From CAVQFD01 sp963724695 (GTDB lineage: Bacteria; Acidobacteriota; Vicinamibacteria; Vicinamibacterales; CAVVIG01), in assembly GCA_963724695.1 (NCBI GenBank), contig CAVRVW010000012.1, positions 186,001 to 250,000 on the forward strand: a stretch of DNA of 64,000 nucleotides, given 5' to 3'. This document shows positions 43,698-53,924 of this stretch, piece by piece. The stretch's first letter is position 1; each line of letters opens with the position of its first letter. Under the pieces are notes generated by a model. It was not told where the DNA came from. It worked only from the letters and a program-made list of their open reading frames with translations, and made no database searches. A program made the position numbers and the translations under genes.

Positions 43698-45586
43698 TAG
43701 TCCACACCTGCCGTGCCCGCGGACACGCGAGCCACCGTCTTTTTCGCCACTTCGTAGCCCTCCTGCGACAGCACATCGTCGCTGACGCTGCGCGCGTCGA
43801 TCGGCAGGCCGTTGTAGTGCAACACGCTCCTCAGCTTGGCGATCCGCTCGGGCGAGAGCTCGAGACGCATCAGTTGCAGCAGCTGCGCATCGCGGTTCTG
43901 TTCGATCACGTAGATCCGTTCGTGGGCGTCGATGAACTTCACGAGGTCGTCGGTAAAGGGATAGGCGCGCATCCGGTAGTAGGACGCCTTGAAGTCGGCC
44001 TCGTCACGGAGCTGGTCGCGGCTCTCCGTCACGGCCCAGTGCGAGGTGCCGTACGCGATGAAGCCGACCTTGGCCCCGGCCACCTGATCGATCTCCGGCC
44101 TGGGCACGCAGGTCCGCGCCGTCTCGAACTTGCGCGACAGCCGGTCCATGTTCTCGACGTAGTCATCGGGCCGCTCGCTGTACTGCCCCTTGGCGTTGTG
44201 CCCGGAACCGCGCGTGAAGTACGCGGGCATGCCGTCTCCCGGGACCGTGCGGTACGGAATGCCGTCACCGTCCACGTCCTTGTAGCGGCCCCACTCGCCG
44301 AGCTTCTTCAGGATCTCCGGCGTGAGACGCTTGCCGCGGTTGATGGGCTTCTCCGGGTACTTGAAGCCGTCGGACATCCAGTTGTTCATGCCCAGATCGA
44401 GGTCGAGCATCACGAACACCGGTGTCTGGAACTGCTCCGCGACATCGAAGGCTTCGATGGCCATCGAGTAGCACTCCTCGACCGAGGAGGGAATCAGCAT
44501 GATGTGCTTGGTATCGCCGTGCGAGAGGAAGGCCGTCGTGATGAGATCGCCCTGCGCCGTCCGCGTCGGAAGCCCGGTCGACGGCCCCACGCGCTGGACG
44601 TCGAAGATGACCGCTGGCGTCTCGGCGTAATAGGCCAGGCCGGTGAACTCCGACATCAGCGAGATGCCCGGACCGGCCGTGGCGGTCATCGAACGGGCCC
44701 CGGCCCAGCTCGCGCCGATCACCATTCCGAGCGAGGCAATCTCGTCCTCGGCCTGGACGATGGCGAAGGTGGCCTTGCCGGTCGTCTTGTCCACCCGGTA
44801 CTTCCGCATGTACCCGATGAGCGATTCGCAGAGTGACGACGACGGCGTGATCGGGTACCAGGCGACCACGGTCACGCCGGCCATCATGCAGCCAATCGCC
44901 GCGGCGGCGTTGCCTTCGATCAGAATCTTGCCGGCCGTTTCGTTCATCGGCTCGATGTAGAACGGATCCTGCTTGGTGAAGGTGGCCTGGGCGTAGTCAA
45001 AACCCGCCTTGAGGGCGCCGGCGTTCAGCGTCACGGCCTTGGCTTTCTTGCCGAGCTGCTTGGTGAGCGCCTTCTCCATCAGCGCCAGATCGATGCCGAG
45101 GATCTTCGCCAGGATCCCGTCGTAGATCATGTTGCGCACGAGACGGCGCAGCTTCGCGTCCGGACAGACAGGCGCAACGAGCTTGTCGAACGGCACGGGA
45201 TAGAAAACCAGGTCGTCTCGCAGATCCTTGAGCTTGAGCGGCTCGTCGTACACCACCGCCGCGCCAGGCTCGAGCGTGAGCACGTCCTCTTTAGCGGTCT
45301 CGGGGTTCATCGCAATCAGGAAGTCCACTTCCTTCTTGCGCGCGATGTAGCCCTTCTTGCTCGTGCGGATGGTGTACCAGGTGGGCAGCCCGGCGATGTT
45401 CGAGGGGAACATGTTCTTGCCCGAAACGGGCACGCCCGAAAGGAGGATGGACCGCAGCAGAACCATGTTGGCGGTCTGGCTCCCGGAGCCGTTGACCGTG
45501 GCCACCTGGATGCTGAAGTCGTTGACCACGCGCTGCCGGCCAGACGTGGCCTGCCGTTCCTGTACCGCTAGATCTGTCGGTGACAT
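43697..45586 (-). CDS. korA: 2-oxoacid:acceptor oxidoreductase alpha subunit (fused gamma-alpha)
   Basis: About 629 residues. The N-terminal gamma domain (about 20-190) has NGSGSQTANMVLLRSILLSGVPVSGKNMFPSNIAGLPTWYTIR. The pyrimidine-binding alpha domain has AAAIGCMMAGVTVVAWYPITPSSSLCESL, QAEDEIASLGMVIGASWAGARSMTATAGPGISLMSEFTG and a C-terminal IYVIEQNRDAQLLQLMRLEL. ATG 45586 is preferred over the nearby TTG. Promoter candidate TGCTATACT is about 70 nt upstream. Confidence 0.93.
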   Translation of the reverse strand: MSPTDLAVQERQATSGRQRVVNDFSIQVATVNGSGSQTANMVLLRSILLSGVPVSGKNMFPSNIAGLPTWYTIRTSKKGYIARKKEVDFLIAMNPETAKEDVLTLEPGAAVVYDEPLKLKDLRDDLVFYPVPFDKLVAPVCPDAKLRRLVRNMIYDGILAKILGIDLALMEKALTKQLGKKAKAVTLNAGALKAGFDYAQATFTKQDPFYIEPMNETAGKILIEGNAAAAIGCMMAGVTVVAWYPITPSSSLCESLIGYMRKYRVDKTTGKATFAIVQAEDEIASLGMVIGASWAGARSMTATAGPGISLMSEFTGLAYYAETPAVIFDVQRVGPSTGLPTRTAQGDLITTAFLSHGDTKHIMLIPSSVEECYSMAIEAFDVAEQFQTPVFVMLDLDLGMNNWMSDGFKYPEKPINRGKRLTPEILKKLGEWGRYKDVDGDGIPYRTVPGDGMPAYFTRGSGHNAKGQYSERPDDYVENMDRLSRKFETARTCVPRPEIDQVAGAKVGFIAYGTSHWAVTESRDQLRDEADFKASYYRMRAYPFTDDLVKFIDAHERIYVIEQNRDAQLLQLMRLELSPERIAKLRSVLHYNGLPIDARSVSDDVLSQEGYEVAKKTVARVSAGTAGVD

Positions 45587-45656
45587 TCGCAAGTCCTTGC
45601 AGACTAAGGATTAGGGGGTACCCTGCGGTCTCGCCGCCGAGTGGACAAACCGTCAA

Positions 45657-45665
45657 AGTATAGCA
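45657..45665 (-). promoter_or_regulatory. Extended -10 TGC-TATACT for korAB
   Basis: Minus-strand TGCTATACT lies about 70 nt upstream of the korA ATG. It is in the otherwise featureless 179-bp gap between korA and sucD, where I see no other gene. Confidence 0.5.
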
Positions 45666-45765
45666 TGCCCGGCAGATCTATCGGGCGAACGGCCCACGGT
45701 GTGCACACGGCGGGAAGGCCAGGACCTGCACAGGGTTGCGCAGGCGAACGGACGAACAATCGCGA

Positions 45766-46635
45766 CTAGACCAGTTCCTTGACTGCCGCGCCCATGTCGG
45801 CCGGACTCTTCACGACCTTGACGCCGGCCTTCTTGAGCGCGGCCATCTTTTCGGCGGCCGTGCCCTTCCCGCCTGCGATGATCGCGCCCGCGTGTCCCAT
45901 TCGGCGTCCCGGCGGCGCGGTCTGCCCGGCAATGAACGCCACGACGGGCTTCTTGAAGTGGCCCTTGATCCAGGCCGCGGCCTCTTCCTCGGCGCTGCCG
46001 CCGATCTCGCCGATCAGAATGACGGCCTCGGTGTCGTGGTCGGCCGCAAACAGCTTCAGCGCATCGATGTGGGTCGTGCCGATGAGCGGATCGCCGCCGA
46101 TGCCGATACAGGTCGTTTGCCCGAGCCCGAGCCGTGTCAATTGGTGAATGGCCTCGTAGGTCAGCGTGCCGCTCTTGGACACGATGCCGATCCGGCCTTC
46201 CTTGCAGATGTGCCCGGGGATGATCCCTGCCTTGCCCTTGCCGGCCGAGATGACGCCCGGGCAGTTGGGCCCCACCAGCCGCGTGCCGGGATGGGACTTC
46301 AGGAACGTCATCGCCCGCATCATGTCGAGCGTCGGGATGCCTTCGGTGATGCAGACCACCACACCGATCCCCGCGTCGGCGGCTTCCATCACGGCGTCGG
46401 CGGCAAACGGCGGCGGCACGAAGATGACCGACGCATTGGCGCCCGTCTTCTCGACGGCTTCCGCGACGGTGTCAAAGATCGGCCAGCCCTCGTGCATGGT
46501 GCCGCCCTTGCCCGGCGTGACGCCGCCAACCACCGTCGTGCCGTAGGCGGCCGCCTGCTTGGCGTGAAACGTGCCTTCGCGCCCGGTCAGCCCCTGCACC
46601 AGCAACCGCGTCGATTTGTCTATGAGAACAGCCAT
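45766..46635 (-). CDS. sucD: Succinyl-CoA synthetase alpha subunit
   Basis: 289 residues. CoA-binding VQGLTGREGTFHAKQAAAYGTTVVGGVTPGKGG, GPNCPGVISAGKGKAGIIPG, and the phosphohistidine loop GHAGAIIAGGKGTAAEK. Together with SucC it interconverts succinyl-CoA and succinate with ATP/GTP formation. It is downstream of sucC, separated by a 105-nt repeat-filled spacer. Confidence 0.97.
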   Translation of the reverse strand: MAVLIDKSTRLLVQGLTGREGTFHAKQAAAYGTTVVGGVTPGKGGTMHEGWPIFDTVAEAVEKTGANASVIFVPPPFAADAVMEAADAGIGVVVCITEGIPTLDMMRAMTFLKSHPGTRLVGPNCPGVISAGKGKAGIIPGHICKEGRIGIVSKSGTLTYEAIHQLTRLGLGQTTCIGIGGDPLIGTTHIDALKLFAADHDTEAVILIGEIGGSAEEEAAAWIKGHFKKPVVAFIAGQTAPPGRRMGHAGAIIAGGKGTAAEKMAALKKAGVKVVKSPADMGAAVKELV

Positions 46636-46636
46636 C

Positions 46637-46738
46637 GGAATTTGGTAATTGGGTGATTGGGTAATTGGGTGATTGGGTAATTGTTACGGATCGCTTCGTG
46701 CTCGTGTTTTCGTGGCACTCTTTCGTGTTTTTCGTGCG
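46637..46738. repeat. Family B word plus CGTG-rich word between sucC and sucD
   Basis: 46637-46683 is the 9-mer GGGTGATTG/GGGTAATTG in tandem, identical in type to 2790-2870. 46688-46738 is a second word set: TTCGTG, TTTTCGTGG, CTTTCGTG, TTTTTCGTG, which on the other strand reads CACGAAAAACACGAAAG. The two families together fill the whole spacer inside the sucCD operon. Confidence 0.8.
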
Positions 46739-46740
46739 CC

Positions 46741-47901
46741 TCACTTGGCGAGCGACACGACCGTCGAAGCGGCCTCGCCCATCGAGTCGGCCGTCGTGAA
46801 GTTCATCCCGCTCTCTTTCAGCAGCCGCTTCCCCTCGTCCACGTTCGTGCCCTCCATGCGGATCACGATCGGCACCGGGACGCCCAGTTCCTTGACGGCG
46901 GCGATGACGCCCTGCGCGAGCACGTCGCAGCGCAGGATCCCGCCAAAGATGTTGATGAGCACCGCCTTGACGTTCTTGTCGGACATCAGGATCTTGAAAG
47001 CGTTGCGGATCTGCTCGGCATTGGCGCCGCCGCCGACGTCCAGGAAGTTCGCAGGTTCGCCTCCCGCCAGCTTGATGATGTCCATCGTCGCCATCGCGAG
47101 GCCGGCGCCATTGACCATGCACCCGATGTTGCCGTCGAGATGGATGTAGTTGAGCGACGACTTGGACGCCTCGATCTCGAGCGGGTCCTCCTCGCCAAGG
47201 TCGCGCAGTTCCTTGAGTTCCGGATGCCGGTACAGCGCGTTGTCGTCGAAGCTCATTTTCGCGTCGAGCGCCAGAAGATCCTCCGACTCGGTGATGACGA
47301 GCGGGTTGATCTCGATGAGCGACGCGTCGGTCGCGACGAATGCGTCGTAAAGCGACGTCATCAGGCGCACCGCCTTGTTGACCTGGGGGCCGTCGAGCCC
47401 GATGGCAAACCCCAGCTGGCGGGCTTCGAACGGCACGAGACCGACGCCAGGCTCGATGTAGACACGCACGATCTTCTGGGGGGTCGCAGCGGCCACTTCC
47501 TCGATGTCCATGCCGCCGGCTGAGCTCGCCATCATCACCGGCTTCCCTGACGCCCGGTCGAGCACCAGGCTCAGGTACAGCTCCCGGGTCATCTGGAGCC
47601 CCTCTTCGACCAGCACGCGTCCGACCACGCGGCCTTCCGGTCCCGTCTGATGGGTGACCAGTGTCATCCCGAGCATCTTCTCGGCAAGCGCCTGGGCTTC
47701 GGCGGCAGACTTGGCGAGCTTGACGCCGCCGCCCTTGCCGCGCCCGCCCGCATGGATCTGCGCCTTGACGACGACAATGTCGCCGCCCAGTCGGCCGGCG
47801 ATCGCGCCGGCCTCGGCGGCCGTGAAGGCGACCTCGCCCCGTGGCACGGGAACACCATGCTTGGCGAGGATGGCTTTGGCTTGATATTCGTGGATTTTCA
47901 T
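46741..47901 (-). CDS. sucC: Succinyl-CoA synthetase beta subunit
   Basis: 386 residues. ATP-grasp N-terminus MKIHEYQAKAILAKHGVPVPRGEVAFT, VKAQIHAGGRGKGGGVKLA, EINPLVITESEDLLALDAKMSFDDNALYRH, GLAMATMDIIKLAGGEPANFLDVGGGA and INIFGGILRCDVLAQGV. It is the nucleotide-specific subunit of the same enzyme. It is divergent from sdhC across a 67-bp gap. Confidence 0.97.
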   Translation of the reverse strand: MKIHEYQAKAILAKHGVPVPRGEVAFTAAEAGAIAGRLGGDIVVVKAQIHAGGRGKGGGVKLAKSAAEAQALAEKMLGMTLVTHQTGPEGRVVGRVLVEEGLQMTRELYLSLVLDRASGKPVMMASSAGGMDIEEVAAATPQKIVRVYIEPGVGLVPFEARQLGFAIGLDGPQVNKAVRLMTSLYDAFVATDASLIEINPLVITESEDLLALDAKMSFDDNALYRHPELKELRDLGEEDPLEIEASKSSLNYIHLDGNIGCMVNGAGLAMATMDIIKLAGGEPANFLDVGGGANAEQIRNAFKILMSDKNVKAVLINIFGGILRCDVLAQGVIAAVKELGVPVPIVIRMEGTNVDEGKRLLKESGMNFTTADSMGEAASTVVSLAK

Positions 47902-47968
47902 GACGTATGAGAACTTCGAATGCTAATGGAGTTCATCCATATGCGTCAACGTGTAGACTGTTGACTTG

Positions 47969-48640
47969 ATGCCACCACGATCGCGGGTCTTCGATTCATC
48001 GGTCGGGATCAAGCTCCTGATCGGCCTGACCGGGCTTGCCCTCTTCCTCTATCTCATCATCCACGTCACGGGCAACGCGCTCGTCATGGTCAGCCCTGAC
48101 GCCTTCAACGGCTTTCACGAGATGATGACCTCGAATCCGCTGCTCCCGGCGATCGAGATCGCGCTGCTCCTGGTCTTCCTGCTCCATATCTACAAGACGG
48201 TGACCATGTACCTGCGCAACCGGCAGGCGCGGCCCGTCCGGTACCAAGTGAAGAAGGCCGCAGGGCCGCCGAGCCGGAAGACGCTCGCGTCCTCGACCAT
48301 GATTGTCACCGGTCTGTGGCTACTCGTCTTTCTCGTTCTCCACGTGCGCGCGTTCCGGTTCCCGCCGCACTACGAGACGCCGGCCGGCCACCTGGACCTC
48401 TACCGGATCGAGATGGAGAACCTCGCCCACCCGCTCACGGTCGCGTTCTACGTGTTGACCATGCTGATTGCCGGCTCCCACCTCTGGCACGGCGCCTCGA
48501 GCGCCCTCCAGTCGCTGGGCTTCGATCACCCGCGGTGGAGCCCGCGCCTTCTGGTGCTTGGCAAGGTCGCCTCCGTTGCCATCGCCGGCGGGTTCATCGT
48601 GATCACCCTCTGGGTGTTCTTCGCGGGAGGCCGCCCGTGA
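47969..48640 (+). CDS. sdhC: Succinate dehydrogenase cytochrome b subunit (B type)
   Basis: 223 residues with five hydrophobic segments, characteristic of the single-subunit, diheme b558 anchors of menaquinone-linked complexes. Candidate heme His lie in LIIHVTGNALV, LLHIYKTVTM, LVLHVRAF, NLAHPLTVAFYV and SHLWHGASSALQSLG. No SdhD is encoded. ATG 47969; the stop overlaps the sdhA GTG (GTGA). Confidence 0.9.
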   Translation: MPPRSRVFDSSVGIKLLIGLTGLALFLYLIIHVTGNALVMVSPDAFNGFHEMMTSNPLLPAIEIALLLVFLLHIYKTVTMYLRNRQARPVRYQVKKAAGPPSRKTLASSTMIVTGLWLLVFLVLHVRAFRFPPHYETPAGHLDLYRIEMENLAHPLTVAFYVLTMLIAGSHLWHGASSALQSLGFDHPRWSPRLLVLGKVASVAIAGGFIVITLWVFFAGGRP

Positions 48641-50559
48641 GCGGCATCATCCTCGACGCCAAGGTTCCCTCCGGCCCCATCGCCGAGAAATGGGACCGCC
48701 ACAAGTTCGAGATGAAGCTGGTGAACCCCGCGAACAAGCGGAAGTACACCATCATCTCCGTCGGCACCGGGCTGGCCGGCGCATCCGCTGCGGCTTCCCT
48801 CGGCGAGCTCGGCTACAACGTCCTGTCGTTCTGCATCCACGACAGCCCGCGGCGCGCGCACAGCATCGCGGCCCAGGGCGGAATCAATGCCGCGAAGAAC
48901 TACCAGAACGACGGCGACAGCATCTACCGCCTCTTTTACGACACGGTCAAGGGCGGGGATTATCGGTCTCGCGAGTCGAACGTCCATCGCCTGGCCCAGC
49001 TGAGCGTCAACATCATCGATCAGTGCGTCGCGCAGGGCGTGCCCTTCGCCCGCGAATACGGTGGCCTGCTCGACAACCGGTCCTTTGGCGGCGCCCAGGT
49101 CTCCCGCACCTTCTACGCGCGAGGGCAGACGGGCCAGCAGCTCCTCATCGGCGCCTACCAGTCGCTCATGCGGCAGGTGCACCTGGGCTCGGTCAAGCTG
49201 TTCGCCCGGCGCGAGATGCTCGATGTGGTGATCATCGACGGCAAGGCGCGCGGCATCGTGGTCCGGAATCTGACGACCGGCGCCATCGAGCGCTACGCAG
49301 CCGACGCCGTCATCCTCGCCACCGGCGGCTACGGCACGGCGTACTACCTGTCGACCAACGCCGTGAACTGCAACGTCACCGCGGTGTGGCGCGCGCACAA
49401 GCGCGGAGCGCTCTTCGCCAACCCGTGCTTCACGCAGATCCACCCGACCTGTATTCCGGTCAGCGGCGATCACCAGTCCAAGCTCACGCTGATGAGCGAG
49501 AGCCTCCGGAACGACGGGCGCGTCTGGGTCCCGAAGAAGCAGGGCGACAGCCGGCCGCCCGAGCAGATACCCGAAGGCGAGCGAGACTACTACCTCGAAC
49601 GGAAGTATCCCAGCTTCGGCAACCTCGTGCCCCGCGACGTGGCTTCACGCAACGCCAAGCAGGCCTGCGACGACGGACGCGGCGTCGGAGAGAGCGGCCT
49701 TGCCGTCTATCTCGACTTTGCCGACGCGATCCAGCGGCTCGGACCCGAGACAATCAAAGCGAAGTACGGCAACCTCTTCCACATGTACCAGAAGATTACG
49801 GACGAGAATCCGTACAAGGTGCCCATGCGCATCTACCCCGCCATCCACTACACGATGGGGGGGCTCTGGGTGGACTACAACCTGATGAGCACGATTCCCG
49901 GACTGCACGTGCTCGGGGAGGCCAACTTCTCGGACCATGGAGCGAACCGCCTCGGCGCCAGCGCGCTGATGCAGGGGCTGGCCGACGGCTACTTCGTGAT
50001 CCCCTACACGATCGGTCACTACCTGGCCAGCACCACGCTGCCGAAGGTGACCACGGACCACGACGCGTTCAAGCAGTCCGCCGACGCCGTTCAGCAGGAC
50101 ATCACCCGTCTGCTGTCGGTCAAGGGAAACCGGACCATCCGCGAGATCCACCGCGAGCTCGGCCGGATCCTGTGGGACGACGTGGGGATGGCGCGGACCG
50201 AAGCCAGCCTCAAGCGGGCGCTGACAGCCATTCCGAAGCTCCGCGACGAGTTCTGGAACAGCGTCTCGGTCCCGGGCACGCCCGACAACCTCAATCAAAG
50301 CCTCGAATACGCCGGTCGCGTGGCCGACTACCTCGAGTTCTCGGAATTGCTCGCGCTCGACGCGCTCGAGCGTCGTGAGTCGTGCGGCGGACATTTCCGC
50401 GAGGAGAGCCAGACGCCGGAAGGCGAGGCGCTGCGCGATGATGCCAATTTCTCGTACGTGGCAGCCTGGGAGTTCACCGGCGTGGGCAAGCGCCCCGAGC
50501 TCCACAAGGAAGCCTTGACGTTCGACGAAGTGCACCCGACGCAGCGGAGCTACAAGTAG
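48637..50559 (+). CDS. sdhA: Succinate dehydrogenase/fumarate reductase flavoprotein
   Basis: 640 residues. FAD motif SVGTGLAGASAAASLGELGY, the covalent-FAD His in AHSIAAQGGINAAKNYQNDGDS, LATGGYGTAYYLSTNAVNCN, HPTCIPVSGDHQSKLTLMSESLRNDGR, active-site HYTMGGLWVDYN, and the C-terminal capping domain. GTG 48637 overlaps the sdhC stop. The extended size and residues such as ALMQGLADGYFV fit the B-type (Bacteroidota/epsilonproteobacterial-like) family, which can run in either direction. Confidence 0.96.
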   Translation: MSGIILDAKVPSGPIAEKWDRHKFEMKLVNPANKRKYTIISVGTGLAGASAAASLGELGYNVLSFCIHDSPRRAHSIAAQGGINAAKNYQNDGDSIYRLFYDTVKGGDYRSRESNVHRLAQLSVNIIDQCVAQGVPFAREYGGLLDNRSFGGAQVSRTFYARGQTGQQLLIGAYQSLMRQVHLGSVKLFARREMLDVVIIDGKARGIVVRNLTTGAIERYAADAVILATGGYGTAYYLSTNAVNCNVTAVWRAHKRGALFANPCFTQIHPTCIPVSGDHQSKLTLMSESLRNDGRVWVPKKQGDSRPPEQIPEGERDYYLERKYPSFGNLVPRDVASRNAKQACDDGRGVGESGLAVYLDFADAIQRLGPETIKAKYGNLFHMYQKITDENPYKVPMRIYPAIHYTMGGLWVDYNLMSTIPGLHVLGEANFSDHGANRLGASALMQGLADGYFVIPYTIGHYLASTTLPKVTTDHDAFKQSADAVQQDITRLLSVKGNRTIREIHRELGRILWDDVGMARTEASLKRALTAIPKLRDEFWNSVSVPGTPDNLNQSLEYAGRVADYLEFSELLALDALERRESCGGHFREESQTPEGEALRDDANFSYVAAWEFTGVGKRPELHKEALTFDEVHPTQRSYK

Positions 50560-50563
50560 GCTC

Positions 50564-50632
50564 AGGGCTCACGGCTTAAGGCTTTGAGCGGCCTGAGCCA
50601 TGAGCCGTAAGCCATAAGCCATAGGCCGACAA
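50564..50632. repeat. Inverted tandem word between sdhA and sdhB
   Basis: The left half reads GGCTCACGGCTTAAGGCT. The right half reads GAGCCATGAGCCGTAAGCC followed by further ATAAGCC words with period about 8. The halves are imperfect reverse complements and can form a hairpin in the sdhAB transcript. No coding potential seen. Confidence 0.75.
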
Positions 50633-50640
50633 GGATCATC

Positions 50641-51384
<744 letters not shown>

Positions 51385-51395
51385 ATCGGCCCGGT

Positions 51396-51460
51396 ATGGC
51401 CGACCTTCCCGACCTGCCTGACCTGACCTTCCCGACCTTCCTGACCCACCCGACCCGGTG
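51396..51460. repeat. Family D tandem word (GACCTTCC) between sdhB and mdh
   Basis: Words CCGACCTTCC, CCGACCTGCC, TGACCTGACC and CCGACCTTCC run to the mdh stop codon. On the other strand this is GGTCAGGAAGGTCGGGAAGG, the same family as in the ppdK N-terminus. Confidence 0.75.
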
Positions 51461-51461
51461 A

Positions 51462-52388
51462 TCAGACCTTGATCACGTCGACGAGCTCTTTGACCGCCGC
51501 GGCGGACTTCTGAAGCGCGGCGGCTTCCTCCGGGGTGAGCTTGATCTCCATGATTTGCTCCAGCCCTCGAGCCCCGAGCTTGACCGGCACCCCGACGAAG
51601 AGATCCCGCACCCCGTACTCGCCCTGCAGGAACACCGAGCACGGCAGGATCTTCTTCTTGTCCTTGAGGATGCACTCGACCATCTCGGCCGCAGCCGCGC
51701 CAGGCGCGTACCAGGCGCTCGTGCCCACGAGCTTGGTGATCTCGGCACCGCCGTCGGCGGTCCGCTTGCAGATGGCGTCCACCCGTTCCTTCGACATCAG
51801 CTCGGTGATGGGCACGCCGGCCACGGTCGAGTAGCGCGGCAGCGGCACCATCGTGTCGCCGTGGCCCCCGAGCACGAAGGCGTGCACGTTTTCGACCGAG
51901 ACGTTCAGCTCCATCGCGATGAACGTGCGCATCCGGGCCGAATCGAGCACGCCCGCCATGCCAATCACGCGCTCACGGGGAAACCCACTGAGCCGGTAAA
52001 CAGCCTGGCACATCGCATCGAGCGGGTTGGCGACCGGCACGATGATGCAGTTCGGCGAGTGCTTCACCACCTGCTCGGTCACCGCCTTCATGATGCCGAA
52101 ATTGACGTTCAGCAGGTCGTCGCGGCTCATCCCGGGCTTGCGCGGAACGCCCGACGTGATGACGACGACATCCGAGTTGGCGGTCTGCGCATAGTCCGAG
52201 CCGCCGATCACGCGGCTGTCGGATCCGGTGATCGGGCACGACTCGAGCATGTCGAGCGCGACGCCGGCCGCCTTCTGATCCGCGATGTCGACCACGACGA
52301 CGTCGGCGAGCTCCTTGTCGGCAATACAACGGGCGACGGTCGAGCCGACATTTCCGGCGCCACCGACTACGGTCACTTTGCGGTTCAT
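51462..52388 (-). CDS. mdh: Malate dehydrogenase (LDH-like class)
   Basis: 308 residues. NAD site VTVVGGAGNVGSTVARCIA, Asp for NAD ribose (VVVDIAD), VITSGVPRKPGMSRDDLL (mobile loop Arg pair), VANPLDAM, and catalytic His in VLGGHGDTMVPL. The loop residue pattern fits malate rather than lactate. It oxidises malate to oxaloacetate. It follows icd in the same direction with a 27-bp gap. Confidence 0.96.
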   Translation of the reverse strand: MNRKVTVVGGAGNVGSTVARCIADKELADVVVVDIADQKAAGVALDMLESCPITGSDSRVIGGSDYAQTANSDVVVITSGVPRKPGMSRDDLLNVNFGIMKAVTEQVVKHSPNCIIVPVANPLDAMCQAVYRLSGFPRERVIGMAGVLDSARMRTFIAMELNVSVENVHAFVLGGHGDTMVPLPRYSTVAGVPITELMSKERVDAICKRTADGGAEITKLVGTSAWYAPGAAAAEMVECILKDKKKILPCSVFLQGEYGVRDLFVGVPVKLGARGLEQIMEIKLTPEEAAALQKSAAAVKELVDVIKV

Positions 52389-52415
52389 CTCTGCTCCTTG
52401 TAAGACCTGCCGGAC

Positions 52416-53652
<1,237 letters not shown>

Positions 53653-53840
53653 CAGCAATGGCGGCGACTTTTAGGTCAGGTCCCCCGGACTCGTCCTGCG
53701 TTTCTCACAGAATTTGTGGAAAACTCTGTGGAAAAGCACGCTCGTTTACGGCGTTGTGATGACGCATCCGGAATGTTTTAGCGATTTGCACCACGGCAGG
53801 GCGACACGCCGCTCGCTTCTGCCGACCAAAACCTCCGGAT

Positions 53841-53846
53841 TATACT
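53841..53846 (+). promoter_or_regulatory. -10-like TATACT upstream of serA
   Basis: TATACT lies about 80 nt before the serA ATG (53925). The rest of the 272-bp icd-serA gap shows no gene or clear structure. Confidence 0.35.
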
Positions 53847-53924
53847 GTAGGGCGCCGCGCGCGATCGAGACGCGCGCCACACGTCCTCCAAAACCCCGTG
53901 ACCGCAGAGATCCCTCAACCCACC

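Noticed and set aside
48316..48636. A 107-codon upstream extension of sdhA
   Set aside because: It lies wholly within sdhC in another frame; the GTG at 48637 overlaps the sdhC stop and matches the family start.
53659..53924. Regulatory RNA or riboswitch upstream of serA
   Set aside because: I see no stable hairpins, terminator or known riboswitch core; only a -10-like TATACT.
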